From the NCBI GenBank assembly GCA_934597165.1, contig CAKTQP010000001.1, positions 62,001 to 126,000 on the forward strand: a stretch of DNA of 64,000 nucleotides, in the 5' to 3' direction. Shown here piece after piece: positions 9,497-17,820 of this stretch. The notes under the pieces are model-generated. The model saw only the letters and a program-made list of their open reading frames with translations, searched no databases and was not told the DNA's origin. The stretch comes from an uncultured Oscillospiraceae bacterium (lineage in GTDB: Bacteria; Bacillota; Clostridia; Oscillospirales; Oscillospiraceae). The position numbers and the translations under genes were made by a program. Each line of letters begins with the position of its first letter. Position 1 is the first letter of the stretch.

Positions 9497-10735
9497 TCAT
9501 ATCTCCACGTTTTTGCCTGCTAACAGCAGCTTGTGTGTATTCTGCATCCCATTGCCGGTACGTCTCAGCTGTCCCGAGACGCGCCCGATGGTCGTCTTTT
9601 CATCCTCTTCAAATACATAGAGCGGATTGAGCTGAATGATGCCATCCTCTACACCCAACACCTCTGTGATCTCCATGGTTTTTCGAGAATGGTCTCTCAA
9701 TCTGGAAAGGTGGATGATGATATCCAAAGCAGAGGCGATCTGCATCCGGATCGCCTGCAGCGGCATCCCGGAGGCACCCTGCAACACCATCGTCTCCAAT
9801 CGGCTGAGCATATCTCTGGTGGAATTTGCGTGACCGGTGGACAGGGAACCATCATGACCGGTATTCATGGCCTGGAGCATATCCAACGCTTCCGGCCCTC
9901 GCACTTCGCCTACAATGATGCGTTCCGGTCGCATTCGCAGAGAGGATTTGATCAGATCTCTGATCGTGATCTCACCTGCGCCGGAATTGTTTGCATTTCT
10001 CGTCTCCAGGCTCACCAGATTATCAATATTGGCGATCTGCAACTCGGCGGAGTCCTCGATGGTGATGATGCGTTCCTCCCGCGGAATGTAGTTGGACAGC
10101 GCATTCAGGAAGGTCGTTTTACCGGAACCTGTCCCGCCGGATATAAAGATATTGTACTTTGCCTCCACCAGGATCTTCAGCACCGCTGCGATCTCCTCTG
10201 TGATGGACCCATAGCGAATGAGCTGCTCGATGGTCATAGGCGTCTTCGAAAATTTTCTGATCGTCACAACCGGGCCGACCAACGAAATGGGCGGGAGGAC
10301 CACGTTGACACGAGAGCCATCCTCCAATCTGGTATCTACGATCGGCGTCGATTGGTTGACCTCTCTGCCTGCGCCGCCTACGATCCTTTGGATCACATCC
10401 TCCAAGCGCTTTTCGCTCTCAAAGGAACGGTTCAACCGCTGTACACGCCCATTTTTCTCGATGAAAATATGATCCGGCCCGTTGATCATCACTTCGGTGA
10501 TGGACGCATCCTTTAGAATATTATCCAGCAGCCCCAACCCTCGGATAGAGCTATAGATATGCTGCACCATCTCAGCTTTCTTTTTCGGTGTGCAATAAAC
10601 CTTCCCCAGCTGCCGATCCACCGCCTGTTCGATGGCGTTTTCCAGCTCCTCGTCGGACAGAGAACTCAGCGGCAGCGACTGGGTGACATACTGCCGAACC
10701 TGCTCTATGATCTGTTTTTCCAATGCGACATCCAT
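9497..10735 (-). CDS. tadA: TadA/CpaF, Tad pilus assembly ATPase
   Basis: This 412-residue VirB11/PulE-type ATPase has a Walker A motif GGTGSGKTT at residues 200-208, followed by the Asp/His boxes and a Walker B-like region (ERIIVGEVRGPEALDML). A conserved N-terminal domain precedes it (ITEVMINGPDHIF, residues 79-91). It powers pilus extension, acting on TadB/TadC in the cytoplasm. I place the start at the ATG at 10735. A TTG nine bases upstream would overlap tadZ, but the ATG has a GATAGG site at suitable distance. Only two bases separate it from tadZ. Confidence 0.93.
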   Translation of the reverse strand: MDVALEKQIIEQVRQYVTQSLPLSSLSDEELENAIEQAVDRQLGKVYCTPKKKAEMVQHIYSSIRGLGLLDNILKDASITEVMINGPDHIFIEKNGRVQRLNRSFESEKRLEDVIQRIVGGAGREVNQSTPIVDTRLEDGSRVNVVLPPISLVGPVVTIRKFSKTPMTIEQLIRYGSITEEIAAVLKILVEAKYNIFISGGTGSGKTTFLNALSNYIPREERIITIEDSAELQIANIDNLVSLETRNANNSGAGEITIRDLIKSSLRMRPERIIVGEVRGPEALDMLQAMNTGHDGSLSTGHANSTRDMLSRLETMVLQGASGMPLQAIRMQIASALDIIIHLSRLRDHSRKTMEITEVLGVEDGIIQLNPLYVFEEDEKTTIGRVSGQLRRTGNGMQNTHKLLLAGKNVEI

Positions 10736-10737
10736 CT

Positions 10738-11820
10738 TTACCAACCTATCTTATTTGTGATCCCATCAAATACGCTATTTTGTGCGATCAGCTGCACCAA
10801 TTCCTTTGCCGTTGCATTCTCAAACCGGTTGATCCCGCCGATTTCTTGAAACCCTAAGCCCTTCAATTTTTCGCTCCCTTTACCGCTAAAGCGGTTATAG
10901 AGGATATACATACGGCTGAGCGGAAGCGTCTTCCGCTGGGCTGCCAGGATTTCAATGGCGTTTAAGCAACGCTCCAACTTTGTATTGGCAGTTTCCCGCC
11001 CATCGGAAACAAAAATGTTCGCATGGGAACGCTCCAACTGCCGATACCCCTTTTCCTCTAAGGCAAAGTCCATGTCAACAACGATCCACTCAAACTGCGT
11101 CAAGCTCTCGATCTCCTCAAACAACGAATCCAACACCTCTTGGTCTAATTCCAGCATATCCAATGCATTGGCGCAGCCGGAGTAGAAAAAGACGCCGCTG
11201 GGATCTTTTTTCACCGAGCTTTCCATCTTCATCAGCGTCGTCCCGTTGGACATCGCCAGCGCGTAGATCACCCGGCTGAAATCAAAGTCCCCATCTCCGG
11301 AGAAATACACATCCGCCGTTCCAAACGACTCCAAATTGAGGTACAGGACACTTCCCCCCTGTTCCGCCAGCCGTCTTGCACACGCAGCTGCTGCGGTCGA
11401 TGTGCCGGTCCCACCTGCGCAGGAGTAAAAGGAGAGGATCTTTTGCGATTCCTTTCCGCCCTTCTTCAGCGTAATGGATCCAACGCTCTTCTTTTCCGCG
11501 CAAATGTCCAATAGCTCCTTATAGATGGCAGAAATTTTTTGATACTTTCCAATCGCTCGCTTTCCCTGTATCGTTTCGATCTCCGCTCGCTCGGACAAAA
11601 ACACCAACTCACTATTGGGCGGGAGTTGGATCTCCTCTTCCCAAAATTCTTCTCCGAGCAACACTAGATCTGGCCGCATTTTCCGCGCTTCGAGCACCAT
11701 CTTATCGGCCTGTGTAAAAATCACCAGCTCTACTTGGTCTCGATACTGTTGTCCTAAGTATTTGAACAGTTTCTCTGCATACTCTTTATCCTCAGTCAAG
11801 ATAAATACTTTTATTTTCAA
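10738..11820 (-). CDS. tadZ: TadZ/CpaE-like atypical ParA/MinD ATPase
   Basis: This 360-residue protein has an N-terminal receiver-like domain (residues 1-100, beginning MKIKVFILTEDKEYAEKLF) and a C-terminal ParA/MinD-type domain. The nucleotide loop reads CAGGTGTSTAA at residues 134-144, so the signature lysines of the deviant Walker A motif are replaced. TadZ proteins direct pilus machinery to a site in the cell and are known to have weakened ATPase motifs. It is the first gene after the operon promoter. The ribosome site is only moderate (GAGAGGG about 11 bases upstream). Confidence 0.85.
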   Translation of the reverse strand: MKIKVFILTEDKEYAEKLFKYLGQQYRDQVELVIFTQADKMVLEARKMRPDLVLLGEEFWEEEIQLPPNSELVFLSERAEIETIQGKRAIGKYQKISAIYKELLDICAEKKSVGSITLKKGGKESQKILSFYSCAGGTGTSTAAAACARRLAEQGGSVLYLNLESFGTADVYFSGDGDFDFSRVIYALAMSNGTTLMKMESSVKKDPSGVFFYSGCANALDMLELDQEVLDSLFEEIESLTQFEWIVVDMDFALEEKGYRQLERSHANIFVSDGRETANTKLERCLNAIEILAAQRKTLPLSRMYILYNRFSGKGSEKLKGLGFQEIGGINRFENATAKELVQLIAQNSVFDGITNKIGW

Positions 11821-11906
11821 AACATATCCCTCTCGTTTTTTCTATATTCACATACACCGATATCTCACGAAACACCAGGATTCTTCTTTTGGGGCAAAAT
11901 AAAAGA

Positions 11907-11996
11907 GCAGCGCTATAGCATCTATCAACAGTCCTCCGAGCCCTCCAGTAAAAAGTAGCAACTGAAAACTGTTTCAACTATCGCTATAGCCGCTGC
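11907..11996 (-). repeat. Inverted repeat in the tad leader
   Basis: GCAGCGCTATAGC at 11907-11919 is matched in inverted orientation by GCTATAGC at 11983-11990 plus GCTGC at 11992-11996, with one unpaired base. The arms give a 13-pair stem enclosing 63 bases. Each arm contains the perfect 8-base palindrome GCTATAGC, so the element could also act as a pair of protein-binding sites. It lies 87-176 bases upstream of the tadZ start, inside the presumed leader of the tad transcript. There is no T-run beside it, so it is not a standard terminator. Confidence 0.4.
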
Positions 11997-12110
11997 CCTG
12001 ACTGTACCATCTTGCCGTTTCCGCTCTCACATTTCTTCCACGCAATCTATCAAATCATACGAAAGCAAATATAAACTGACAAGGCAGCGAGATTGATACA
12101 GGCGCACCGT

Positions 12111-12197
12111 TCATGATCTATGATATTTTTCTGGAATCAGAAGCAATTCCCTCAAACTTCTTTTTGCACTAATTCCTTGTAATTCTCCCTTATTCAT
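12111..12197 (-). CDS. Candidate 28-codon leader ORF upstream of the tad operon
   Basis: An ATG at 12197 opens a frame of 28 codons (MNKGELQGISAKRSLRELLL followed by IPEKYHRS) that ends in TGA at 12111. AAAAGGAG stands ten bases before the ATG, which is a good ribosome site. The frame lies about 85 bases downstream of the predicted tad promoter and about 290 bases before tadZ. The peptide is basic and amphipathic with no signal sequence. It could be a leader peptide or a small regulator, or a chance frame in AT-rich DNA. I do not recognise a family. Confidence 0.3.
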   Translation of the reverse strand: MNKGELQGISAKRSLRELLLIPEKYHRS

Positions 12198-12286
12198 CCC
12201 TAAATTACTCCTTTTTAGAATAATACTGAACAATTTCTTTTTTCTATATCCTTCACATTTCGGCAAATGTTGTAATTTCCATTTTT

Positions 12287-12315
12287 ACTTTATCACATTT
12301 TACATTCCATGTCAA
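12287..12315 (-). promoter_or_regulatory. Predicted promoter of the tad operon
   Basis: Read on the minus strand, TTGACA (12310-12315), a spacer of exactly 17 bases and TAAAGT (12287-12292) form a near-consensus housekeeping promoter. Transcription would begin near 12280 and give a leader of about 460 bases before tadZ. That leader (11821-12280) holds a short ORF with a ribosome site and an inverted repeat, and nothing else I can identify. Confidence 0.6.
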
Positions 12316-12356
12316 CAACAGTCGATTTTCCCAATTTTCTATGGTTCTGGATATGG

Positions 12357-12623
12357 TTATAATACTTGGCATATTTGAGAGGCAGATAAAAAATCCCCCA
12401 AATGCAGGGAGAGGAACGCACTACGATTGTGCTTCATTGTGATAACAGTTCCAAGCGTTTTGTCCAACTGCAAATCGAACCGCGCTTCCTCATCTATCAG
12501 GTAATCCCGACTATCTCTTGTAACGCACAGCACACTTCCAACCTTCAAACTTTCCTTTCCAGACAATGTGATGAAATAAGTCAAAGAGTGCGCCAAAGTC
12601 CGCTCAAGTTTGCCTCTGATCTT
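12357..12623 (-). pseudogene. Possible remnant of a HIRAN-like gene
   Basis: An open frame of about 89 codons on the minus strand ends at 12357 but has no ATG. Only a TTG at 12596 without a clear ribosome site could start it. The block SLKVGSVLCVTRDSRDYLID, and SASQI near the end, loosely resemble HIRAN domains (LKPGxxLxLxKEPDNxxD, SAGRI). If so, this is a decayed copy of a small HIRAN protein. The similarity is from memory and weak. The remaining stretch 12624-12700 shows nothing further. Confidence 0.2.
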
Positions 12624-12705
12624 TCATACTTTAATATATAATGATGCTTATCACTTTGACCACTGGACGGAAGAGCAGTTTTCCCTGTAGGTCACACCAT
12701 TTGAA

Positions 12706-12749
12706 AAAGCCCTATTCGATACGATCTACATCGAATAGGGCTTTCTATT
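12706..12749 (-). terminator. Strong intrinsic terminator after thiN
   Basis: AAAGCCCTATTCGAT (12706-12720) and its perfect complement at 12730-12744 form a 15-pair stem with a 9-base loop. On the minus strand the stem is followed by TTTTCAAAT, so it should end the thi transcript after thiN. It also has T-rich sequence on the plus side and may work in both directions. Confidence 0.8.
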
Positions 12750-12762
12750 TAGAATCTTATTC

Positions 12763-13383
12763 CTACATCCGCGCCGACACGACCATCAAAATCCCCTTCC
12801 CCACGCTGATCTCAACCTCCTCCGCCGCCCATTGGTTGCTCATCCCAATGGGAAACGAGTTGGTCACGACACCGTGCTCCAGGGGATATTTCCCGCCTTT
12901 GATGCACACATCCTCACAGGTATCCGACACCGCAAACACCGACAGAGACCACCCCTCCCGCCGGGGCAGGGTGATGCTCCCCTCGGTCAGAACGTATATC
13001 ATGGTCTCGCTGTCGTGGATGGTCACCCGACAGCCCCCGTTGGCCACCGCAAAGGCCGCCGCCTGGAGGTTGGCATACAGGTGATCCAGCCGCCCACCCA
13101 GGGCACAGAACAGTTCCACCTGCGCAAATCCCTGCTCCACCGCGTAGCGGATGGCGATCATGGTATCCGTGTCGTCCTTCTCCTTCTTATAGCGCCACAC
13201 CGGCAGGTCAGAGGGCAGCGCACCCTCGTAGGAGTCAAAATCCCCCACCAGCAGGTTAGGGCGGACGCCCGCCTTCTCGGCGTAGACATACCCCTTATCA
13301 CAGGCGATGACAAAATCATCCGCCCTCACGCCTTCCACCGGCGCATAGCTCCCGCCGGAAATGATCACACAGCGACGTGTCAT
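12763..13383 (-). CDS. thiN: Thiamine diphosphokinase
   Basis: This 206-residue enzyme transfers diphosphate from ATP to thiamine, giving thiamine diphosphate in the cytoplasm. The signature GDFDSYEG near residue 50 and the Asp-rich KEKDDTDTMIA block around residue 75 are the metal- and substrate-binding motifs of ThiN/TPK enzymes. The ATG at 13383 is preceded by AAGGAGGAG. The frame is open further upstream but lacks a better site. It lies downstream of thiC but behind an intrinsic terminator, so it may be expressed only by readthrough or a promoter I cannot see. As a diphosphokinase it serves salvaged thiamine. Confidence 0.9.
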   Translation of the reverse strand: MTRRCVIISGGSYAPVEGVRADDFVIACDKGYVYAEKAGVRPNLLVGDFDSYEGALPSDLPVWRYKKEKDDTDTMIAIRYAVEQGFAQVELFCALGGRLDHLYANLQAAAFAVANGGCRVTIHDSETMIYVLTEGSITLPRREGWSLSVFAVSDTCEDVCIKGGKYPLEHGVVTNSFPIGMSNQWAAEEVEISVGKGILMVVSARM

Positions 13384-13412
13384 AGCTTTCTCCTCCTTGG
13401 GGACTCCCCCAT

Positions 13413-13449
13413 GAAAAAGGGACAAAGAACCCATCGGCTCTTTGTCCCT
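13413..13449 (-). terminator. Intrinsic terminator or attenuator between thiC and thiN
   Basis: AGGGACAAAGA (13418-13428) and its perfect complement (13439-13449) flank a 10-base loop. On the minus strand the stem is followed by TTTTT (13413-13417). It sits about 70 bases after the thiC stop and only 30 bases before the thiN start, so it should reduce readthrough into thiN. Confidence 0.75.
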
Positions 13450-13520
13450 CCTCTTTTTGCCGTTCTCGGTCGTCCATTTATTGTACCGGGTGCCGCCTGA
13501 TTTTGCAAGGAAAAACCCAG

Positions 13521-14831
13521 TTACAAAATGTCGATGTACTCCCCAGCCAACGCCTTGTTCATGCTGCGCACGGCGCAGAACTTGCCGCACATACTGCACG
13601 TATCGCTGTGGTCATCCTCCGGCAGCCGGTCATTGCGGATGGCCTTGGCGGTCTCCGGATCCAGGGCGCAGGCGAACTGCGCGTCCCAATCCAGCACCCG
13701 GCGGGCGTCTGCCATCTTGTCGTCGATGTCCCGGGCGTGGGGGATGCCCTTGGCGATGTCCGCCGCGTGAGCGGCGATCTTAGACGCGATGATGCCCTGC
13801 TTCACGTCCTCCACGTTGGGCAGCGCCAGATGCTCTGCCGGCGTCACGTAGCACAGGAATGCTGCGCCGCTCATGGCCGCTACCGCGCCGCCAATGGCAG
13901 CGGTGATGTGGTCGTAGCCGGGGGCGATATCCGTCACCAGCGGCCCCAGGACGTAGAAGGGCGCGCCCATACAAATGCTCTTCTGCACCTCCATATTGGC
14001 CGCCACCTGATCCAGAGGCACGTGACCCGGGCCTTCCACCATCACCTGCACGTTGTGCGCCCACGCCCGCTTGGTCAGCTCGCCCAGCCGCACCAGCTCT
14101 TCAATCTGGCACACGTCGGTGGCGTCCGCCAGGCAGCCGGGACGGCAGGCGTCGCCCAGGGAGATGGTCACGTCGTACTCCTCGCAGATGTCCAAAATCT
14201 CGTCAAAATGCTCGTAGAAGGGGTTTTCCTCTCCGGTCATGCTCATCCAGGCAAAGACCAAGCTGCCGCCACGGCTGACGATGTTCATCTTCCGCTTGTG
14301 CTTGCGGATCTGTTCGATGGTCTTTCGGGTGATGCCGCAGTGGAGGGTCACAAAGTCCACCCCATCCTGGGCGTGGAGGCGCACCACATCCACGAAATCC
14401 TGGGCGGTCAGCTCCGCCAGATCCCGCTGATAGTGGATCACCGAGTCATACACCGGCACCGTGCCGATCATCACCGGGCACTCATGGGTCAGCTTCTGCC
14501 GGAAGGGCTGGGTGTTGCCATGGCTGGACAGATCCATAATGGCCTCCGCTCCCAGATTCACAGCGCTCATAACCTTCTGCATTTCCACATCATAATCCTT
14601 GCAGTCCCGAGAGACCCCCAGATTTACGTTCACCTTGGTGCGCAGCATACTGCCCACCCCTTCCGGATCCAGACAGGTGTGCCGCTTGTTGGCGCAGATG
14701 GCCACCTTGCCCTCTGCCACCAGCTCCCGCAGCTGTTCCACCGGCAGGTGCTCTTTCTCCGCCACCCGCTTCATCTGTTCCGTTACGATGCCCTTTCGGG
14801 CTGCATCCATCTGTGTGGTATAAGTTTGCAT
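13521..14831 (-). CDS. thiC: Phosphomethylpyrimidine synthase ThiC
   Basis: This 436-residue radical SAM enzyme converts aminoimidazole ribotide into hydroxymethylpyrimidine phosphate, the pyrimidine half of thiamine. The length fits the short ThiC class that lacks the N-terminal extension of the E. coli protein. Conserved blocks such as [10 protein letters not shown] and [12 protein letters not shown] are present. The C-terminal cluster motif reads CSMCGKFC (Cys412, 415, 419), which is CX2CX3C, one residue shorter than the CX2CX4C of the E. coli enzyme. The start has a GGAGGA site. It is the fifth gene of the riboswitch-controlled operon, 18 bases after thiD. Confidence 0.96.
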   Translation of the reverse strand: MQTYTTQMDAARKGIVTEQMKRVAEKEHLPVEQLRELVAEGKVAICANKRHTCLDPEGVGSMLRTKVNVNLGVSRDCKDYDVEMQKVMSAVNLGAEAIMDLSSHGNTQPFRQKLTHECPVMIGTVPVYDSVIHYQRDLAELTAQDFVDVVRLHAQDGVDFVTLHCGITRKTIEQIRKHKRKMNIVSRGGSLVFAWMSMTGEENPFYEHFDEILDICEEYDVTISLGDACRPGCLADATDVCQIEELVRLGELTKRAWAHNVQVMVEGPGHVPLDQVAANMEVQKSICMGAPFYVLGPLVTDIAPGYDHITAAIGGAVAAMSGAAFLCYVTPAEHLALPNVEDVKQGIIASKIAAHAADIAKGIPHARDIDDKMADARRVLDWDAQFACALDPETAKAIRNDRLPEDDHSDTCSMCGKFCAVRSMNKALAGEYIDIL

Positions 14832-14849
14832 TGCTGTTCCTCCAAAAAG

Positions 14850-15671
14850 TCAAAAAAGGCTTGCATTTGTTTCGTCATTTGACCAGAGAGCTGTCCCCCC
14901 CAAGGTGTGATCCATGGGGCCATGGCCCTGACCCAAGTTCAGGCCAGCGTTCAGCGCCGCCGTCAGATAGGCTTTCGCCCCGCTCACCGCTTGGGACAGC
15001 TCCAGACCGTTGGCCAGGTTGGCTGCGATGGCGCTGGACAAGGTGCAGCCGGTACCGTGGGCATTGGGATTTTCCACTTTCCGCCCTGGGAACCACAGCC
15101 CTTGTCCCTTCTGCCACAGCAGGTCGTCCGCATCCGCCATCCGGTGTCCACCCTTGAGCAGGATGGCGCAGCCATAGCGCTGAGACAGCTCCGCCGCCAC
15201 CGCTTCCGTCTCCGCACGGCTGGCGATGGGACGTCCGATGAGGGCCTCCGCCTCCGGCAGATTGGGCGTGAGCACCTCTGCCAGGGGGAACAGCTCCTGC
15301 TGGATCGCTGCCACCGCCTGGGCGCTCATGAGCCAGCGGCCGCTGGTGGAGACCATAACCGGGTCGATGACGATATGGGCGGGTCGGTACTGCCGCAGCT
15401 TCTCCGCTGTGACCTGCACCGCCTGAACTGAGGGCATCATGCCGATCTTCACAGCGTCCGGGAAAATATCCTGGAACACACAGTCCAGCTGGCTGGCCAA
15501 AAACGCCGGTTCCGGCTCCACCACCCCGTACACGCCGGTGGTGTTCTGCGCCGTCAACGCCGTGACCACGCTCATCCCATACACCCGGTGCATGAGAAAC
15601 GTTTTTAAGTCCGCTTGAATCCCAGCGCCGCCACTGCAATCGCTGCCCGCGATGGTCAAGGCTACCTTCAT
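14850..15671 (-). CDS. thiD: Hydroxymethylpyrimidine/phosphomethylpyrimidine kinase
   Basis: This 273-residue ribokinase-fold enzyme phosphorylates hydroxymethylpyrimidine twice to the diphosphate used by ThiE. The N-terminal DCSGGAGIQADLKTF and the C-terminal anion-hole motif NAHGTGCTLSSAIAANLA are diagnostic. The ATG overlaps the thiE stop by four bases (ATGA), showing translational coupling. It is of normal length for ThiD without a fused domain. Confidence 0.95.
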   Translation of the reverse strand: MKVALTIAGSDCSGGAGIQADLKTFLMHRVYGMSVVTALTAQNTTGVYGVVEPEPAFLASQLDCVFQDIFPDAVKIGMMPSVQAVQVTAEKLRQYRPAHIVIDPVMVSTSGRWLMSAQAVAAIQQELFPLAEVLTPNLPEAEALIGRPIASRAETEAVAAELSQRYGCAILLKGGHRMADADDLLWQKGQGLWFPGRKVENPNAHGTGCTLSSAIAANLANGLELSQAVSGAKAYLTAALNAGLNLGQGHGPMDHTLGGTALWSNDETNASLF

Positions 15672-16300
15672 ACCAGTCCCTCCAGCTGCTGCAAAAACGC
15701 TTGGGCGGCTTCCGTCTTGTCTTCTGCGGCGAACAGCCCGCTGATGACCGCCACACCGGCAATGCCCGTGCCCGCCAGCAACGGCAGGTTGTCCAAGCTG
15801 ACCCCGCCGATGGCCACCACAGGGATGTCCACCGCCCGACAGATGGCAGTCAAGGTCTCCAGAGGCATCTGGCTCACGTTATGCTTGGTGCCACTGCCGA
15901 ACACCGCGCCGCAGCCCAGGTAGTCCGCTCCCGCCGCCTGAGCCGCCAGAGCTTCCTCCACTGTGTGGGCGCTGCCACCCAGCAAAGCGTTGGCGCCCAA
16001 CAGGTTCCGGGCTTCCACCAGGCCAGTGTCCTCCTGTCCCACATGGACGCCATCTGCACCTACCGCCTGAGCCAAATCCGGCCGGTCGTTGACCAAGAAC
16101 GGGACGCCGTACCGGTGGCACAGTGCCTTCAGCTCCTGCGCCTCCTGCAAGATGAGCGCGTCTTCCGCCTCCTTCTCCCGCAGCTGCACACAGGTGACCC
16201 CTGCTTTGAGCAGGGTCTCCACCACCTCCGCCAGAGTCTCCCCCGGCTTCAGCCAGCTGCGGTCGGTGACGGCATATAATCTCAACTGTTGCGTGTTCAT
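15668..16300 (-). CDS. thiE: Thiamine phosphate synthase
   Basis: This 210-residue TIM-barrel enzyme joins hydroxymethylpyrimidine diphosphate and hydroxyethylthiazole phosphate to thiamine phosphate. Recognisable motifs are VQLREKEAEDA, FLVNDRPDLAQAVGADGVHV and the glycine-rich phosphate site VVAIGGVSLDN. The start at 16300 is chosen because GAAGGAG lies eight bases before it. It overlaps the thiM stop by four bases and in turn overlaps thiD. Confidence 0.95.
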   Translation of the reverse strand: MNTQQLRLYAVTDRSWLKPGETLAEVVETLLKAGVTCVQLREKEAEDALILQEAQELKALCHRYGVPFLVNDRPDLAQAVGADGVHVGQEDTGLVEARNLLGANALLGGSAHTVEEALAAQAAGADYLGCGAVFGSGTKHNVSQMPLETLTAICRAVDIPVVAIGGVSLDNLPLLAGTGIAGVAVISGLFAAEDKTEAAQAFLQQLEGLV

Positions 16301-17100
16301 TCCAACGCTCCTTCTTCCCAAAATACCGCCGAAACAGCGTCGAACAGCGCCACGTGGAAGGTGCCCATTCGCCCCGTTCCAGCACGCTGCCCCGCCTGCA
16401 CGGCACAGTCCCGCCAGAGCTGCCCGGCCAGCCGAGCCGCGTCAAAGGCGGCCAAACCACCGCCGCAGAACAATGCACACAGGGCAGAGAGCATACACCC
16501 GCCGCCGGTGATGCGCTGGATGCACGGGTCGCCGCCATGAAGGGTGGTCAGCTGACCCCCGTCGGTGAGCACATCGGTCGCCCCGGTCATCAGCACGGTG
16601 CACCCCACCGCCTGCGCCAGTTGCGTAGCCAGAGCGCAAGCCGCCTCCTCGGAGGCGACTAGGCTGCTCTCCACTCCGCCGCTGACCAGGCGCAGGTCAT
16701 GCCTCTGCCACACCCCCAGCAGGGCGGCCGCTTCCTCCTGATTGCACCGGATGATGGTCGGTCGCACCTGTTCCAGCAACGCACCCAACTGGCTGCGTCG
16801 AAAGGCACTGGCGCCAGCCCCCACCGGGTCCAGCACCACCGGGTGCCCCAGTTCATTGGCGCGGACACCAGCCATAGTGCAGGCGTGGAACTTTTCCACA
16901 CTGGGCACGCCGGTGTTCAGCAGCGTGGCGTCACAAAGAGTGGTGATCTCCTCCACCTCCGCCGCGTCCTGTGCCATCACCGCGCTGCCTCCGGCTGCCA
17001 GCAGCACGTTGGCCACATCTTGCATGGTCACCGGGTTGGTCAGGCAATGAACCCTGGGGGCACGCTGCCGCACCTGCGCGAAAACCGGATGTGCGCTCAT
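16297..17100 (-). CDS. thiM: Hydroxyethylthiazole kinase
   Basis: This 267-residue ribokinase-fold enzyme phosphorylates salvaged hydroxyethylthiazole. Family motifs include VHCLTNPVTMQDVANVLLA near residue 20, VVLDPVGAGASAFR around residue 115 and the GGGCMLSALCALF anion hole near residue 205. I start it at the ATG at 17100, four bases after the end of thiW. Because no thiazole-synthesis genes (thiG, thiH, thiS) are seen here, the operon makes the pyrimidine and salvages the thiazole, unless thiazole genes lie elsewhere. Confidence 0.95.
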   Translation of the reverse strand: MSAHPVFAQVRQRAPRVHCLTNPVTMQDVANVLLAAGGSAVMAQDAAEVEEITTLCDATLLNTGVPSVEKFHACTMAGVRANELGHPVVLDPVGAGASAFRRSQLGALLEQVRPTIIRCNQEEAAALLGVWQRHDLRLVSGGVESSLVASEEAACALATQLAQAVGCTVLMTGATDVLTDGGQLTTLHGGDPCIQRITGGGCMLSALCALFCGGGLAAFDAARLAGQLWRDCAVQAGQRAGTGRMGTFHVALFDAVSAVFWEEGALE

Positions 17101-17104
17101 CCGC

Positions 17105-17611
17105 TCACGCCTCTCGCTCGTGGAGCACACGGCTCTTCTCCAAGATCTTCAGCAGCACAAAGGCCAGCACGCTGCCCGCTGCGGTGGAGATGAAGAAGGG
17201 CAGCATATAGACCGTGAACCCGGCCGGTTCCAGCCCCATCAGCAGCTTGGCAATGGGATAAGCGGCCAGACCGCCCAGCACGCCAGTGCCCAGGGCTTCT
17301 GCCACACAGGTCAGGCTGATGCGCTTGGAGAAGTGGTAGACCAGCCCGCAGCACAGGGCGCCCACCATGCTGCCAGGGAAGGCCATCAGGCTGCCGATGC
17401 CCAGCAGATTGCGCAGCAAGCTGGCACAGAAGGCAATGGCCACACCCCACCAGGGTCCTAGGACCACGGCAGCGAAGACGTTGACCATGTGCTGGACCGG
17501 GGCGCATTTGCTGCCTGCCACGGGCACACTAATGAGACTGCCCACCACGGCGACCGCGGTGAGGATGCCGGCCAGAGCCAGCTTACGAGTGGTGTTGGAT
17601 TTGGTTTTCAT
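17105..17611 (-). CDS. thiW: ThiW, ECF-transporter substrate-binding subunit for the thiazole precursor
   Basis: This 168-residue protein has five or six membrane helices and belongs to the ECF S components. The segment VPVAGSKCAPVQHMVNVFAA and the thiamine-operon position identify ThiW, which is predicted to import hydroxyethylthiazole. No ECF ATPase or T subunit is encoded in the window, so it must use a shared module elsewhere. The ATG at 17611 has a clear AGGAGG site. It is the first gene after the TPP riboswitch. Confidence 0.88.
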   Translation of the reverse strand: MKTKSNTTRKLALAGILTAVAVVGSLISVPVAGSKCAPVQHMVNVFAAVVLGPWWGVAIAFCASLLRNLLGIGSLMAFPGSMVGALCCGLVYHFSKRISLTCVAEALGTGVLGGLAAYPIAKLLMGLEPAGFTVYMLPFFISTAAGSVLAFVLLKILEKSRVLHEREA

Positions 17612-17663
17612 GGTTGGATTCCTCCTGGAACAAAGTTTGGAAACCCGGTCTGAAAAAGCGCAG

Positions 17664-17697
17664 AAAAAAGGCGATACCTGCAGCCGTAGGTATCGCC
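17664..17697 (-). terminator. Riboswitch-controlled terminator upstream of thiW
   Basis: Read on the minus strand, GGCGATACC pairs perfectly with GGTATCGCC over a 10-base loop and is followed by TTTTTT (17664-17669). It lies between the TPP aptamer and thiW. The sequence CCTACG in the transcript (17685-17690) is complementary to CGTAGG at the 3' edge of the aptamer (17730-17735), which suggests mutually exclusive antiterminator pairing. Confidence 0.88.
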
Positions 17698-17727
17698 TCA
17701 CAATCATGAAGACAATCGTGCTCTATT

Positions 17728-17812
17728 TCCCTACGTTGGCATTATCCAAATCAGGTTATGGGTCGGAACCAATCAGTTCCCTCTCAGCCGGCTTCAGCCA
17801 GCTCCCCGTTTC
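17728..17812 (-). promoter_or_regulatory. TPP (THI-box) riboswitch
   Basis: On the minus strand the region contains the conserved parts of a TPP aptamer in order: GGGGAGC, GGCTGAGAGGG, ACCTGATTTGGATAATGCC and the closing AACGTAGGGA. These match the THI-box consensus. With the terminator at 17664-17697 it should switch off thiW-thiM-thiE-thiD-thiC transcription when thiamine diphosphate is abundant. Confidence 0.95.
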
Positions 17813-17820
17813 ACGGCTCT

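Noticed and set aside
11792..11977. A 61-codon minus-strand frame overlapping the tadZ start
   Set aside because: It has no ribosome site, overlaps tadZ in another frame, and its translation is unlike a protein family.
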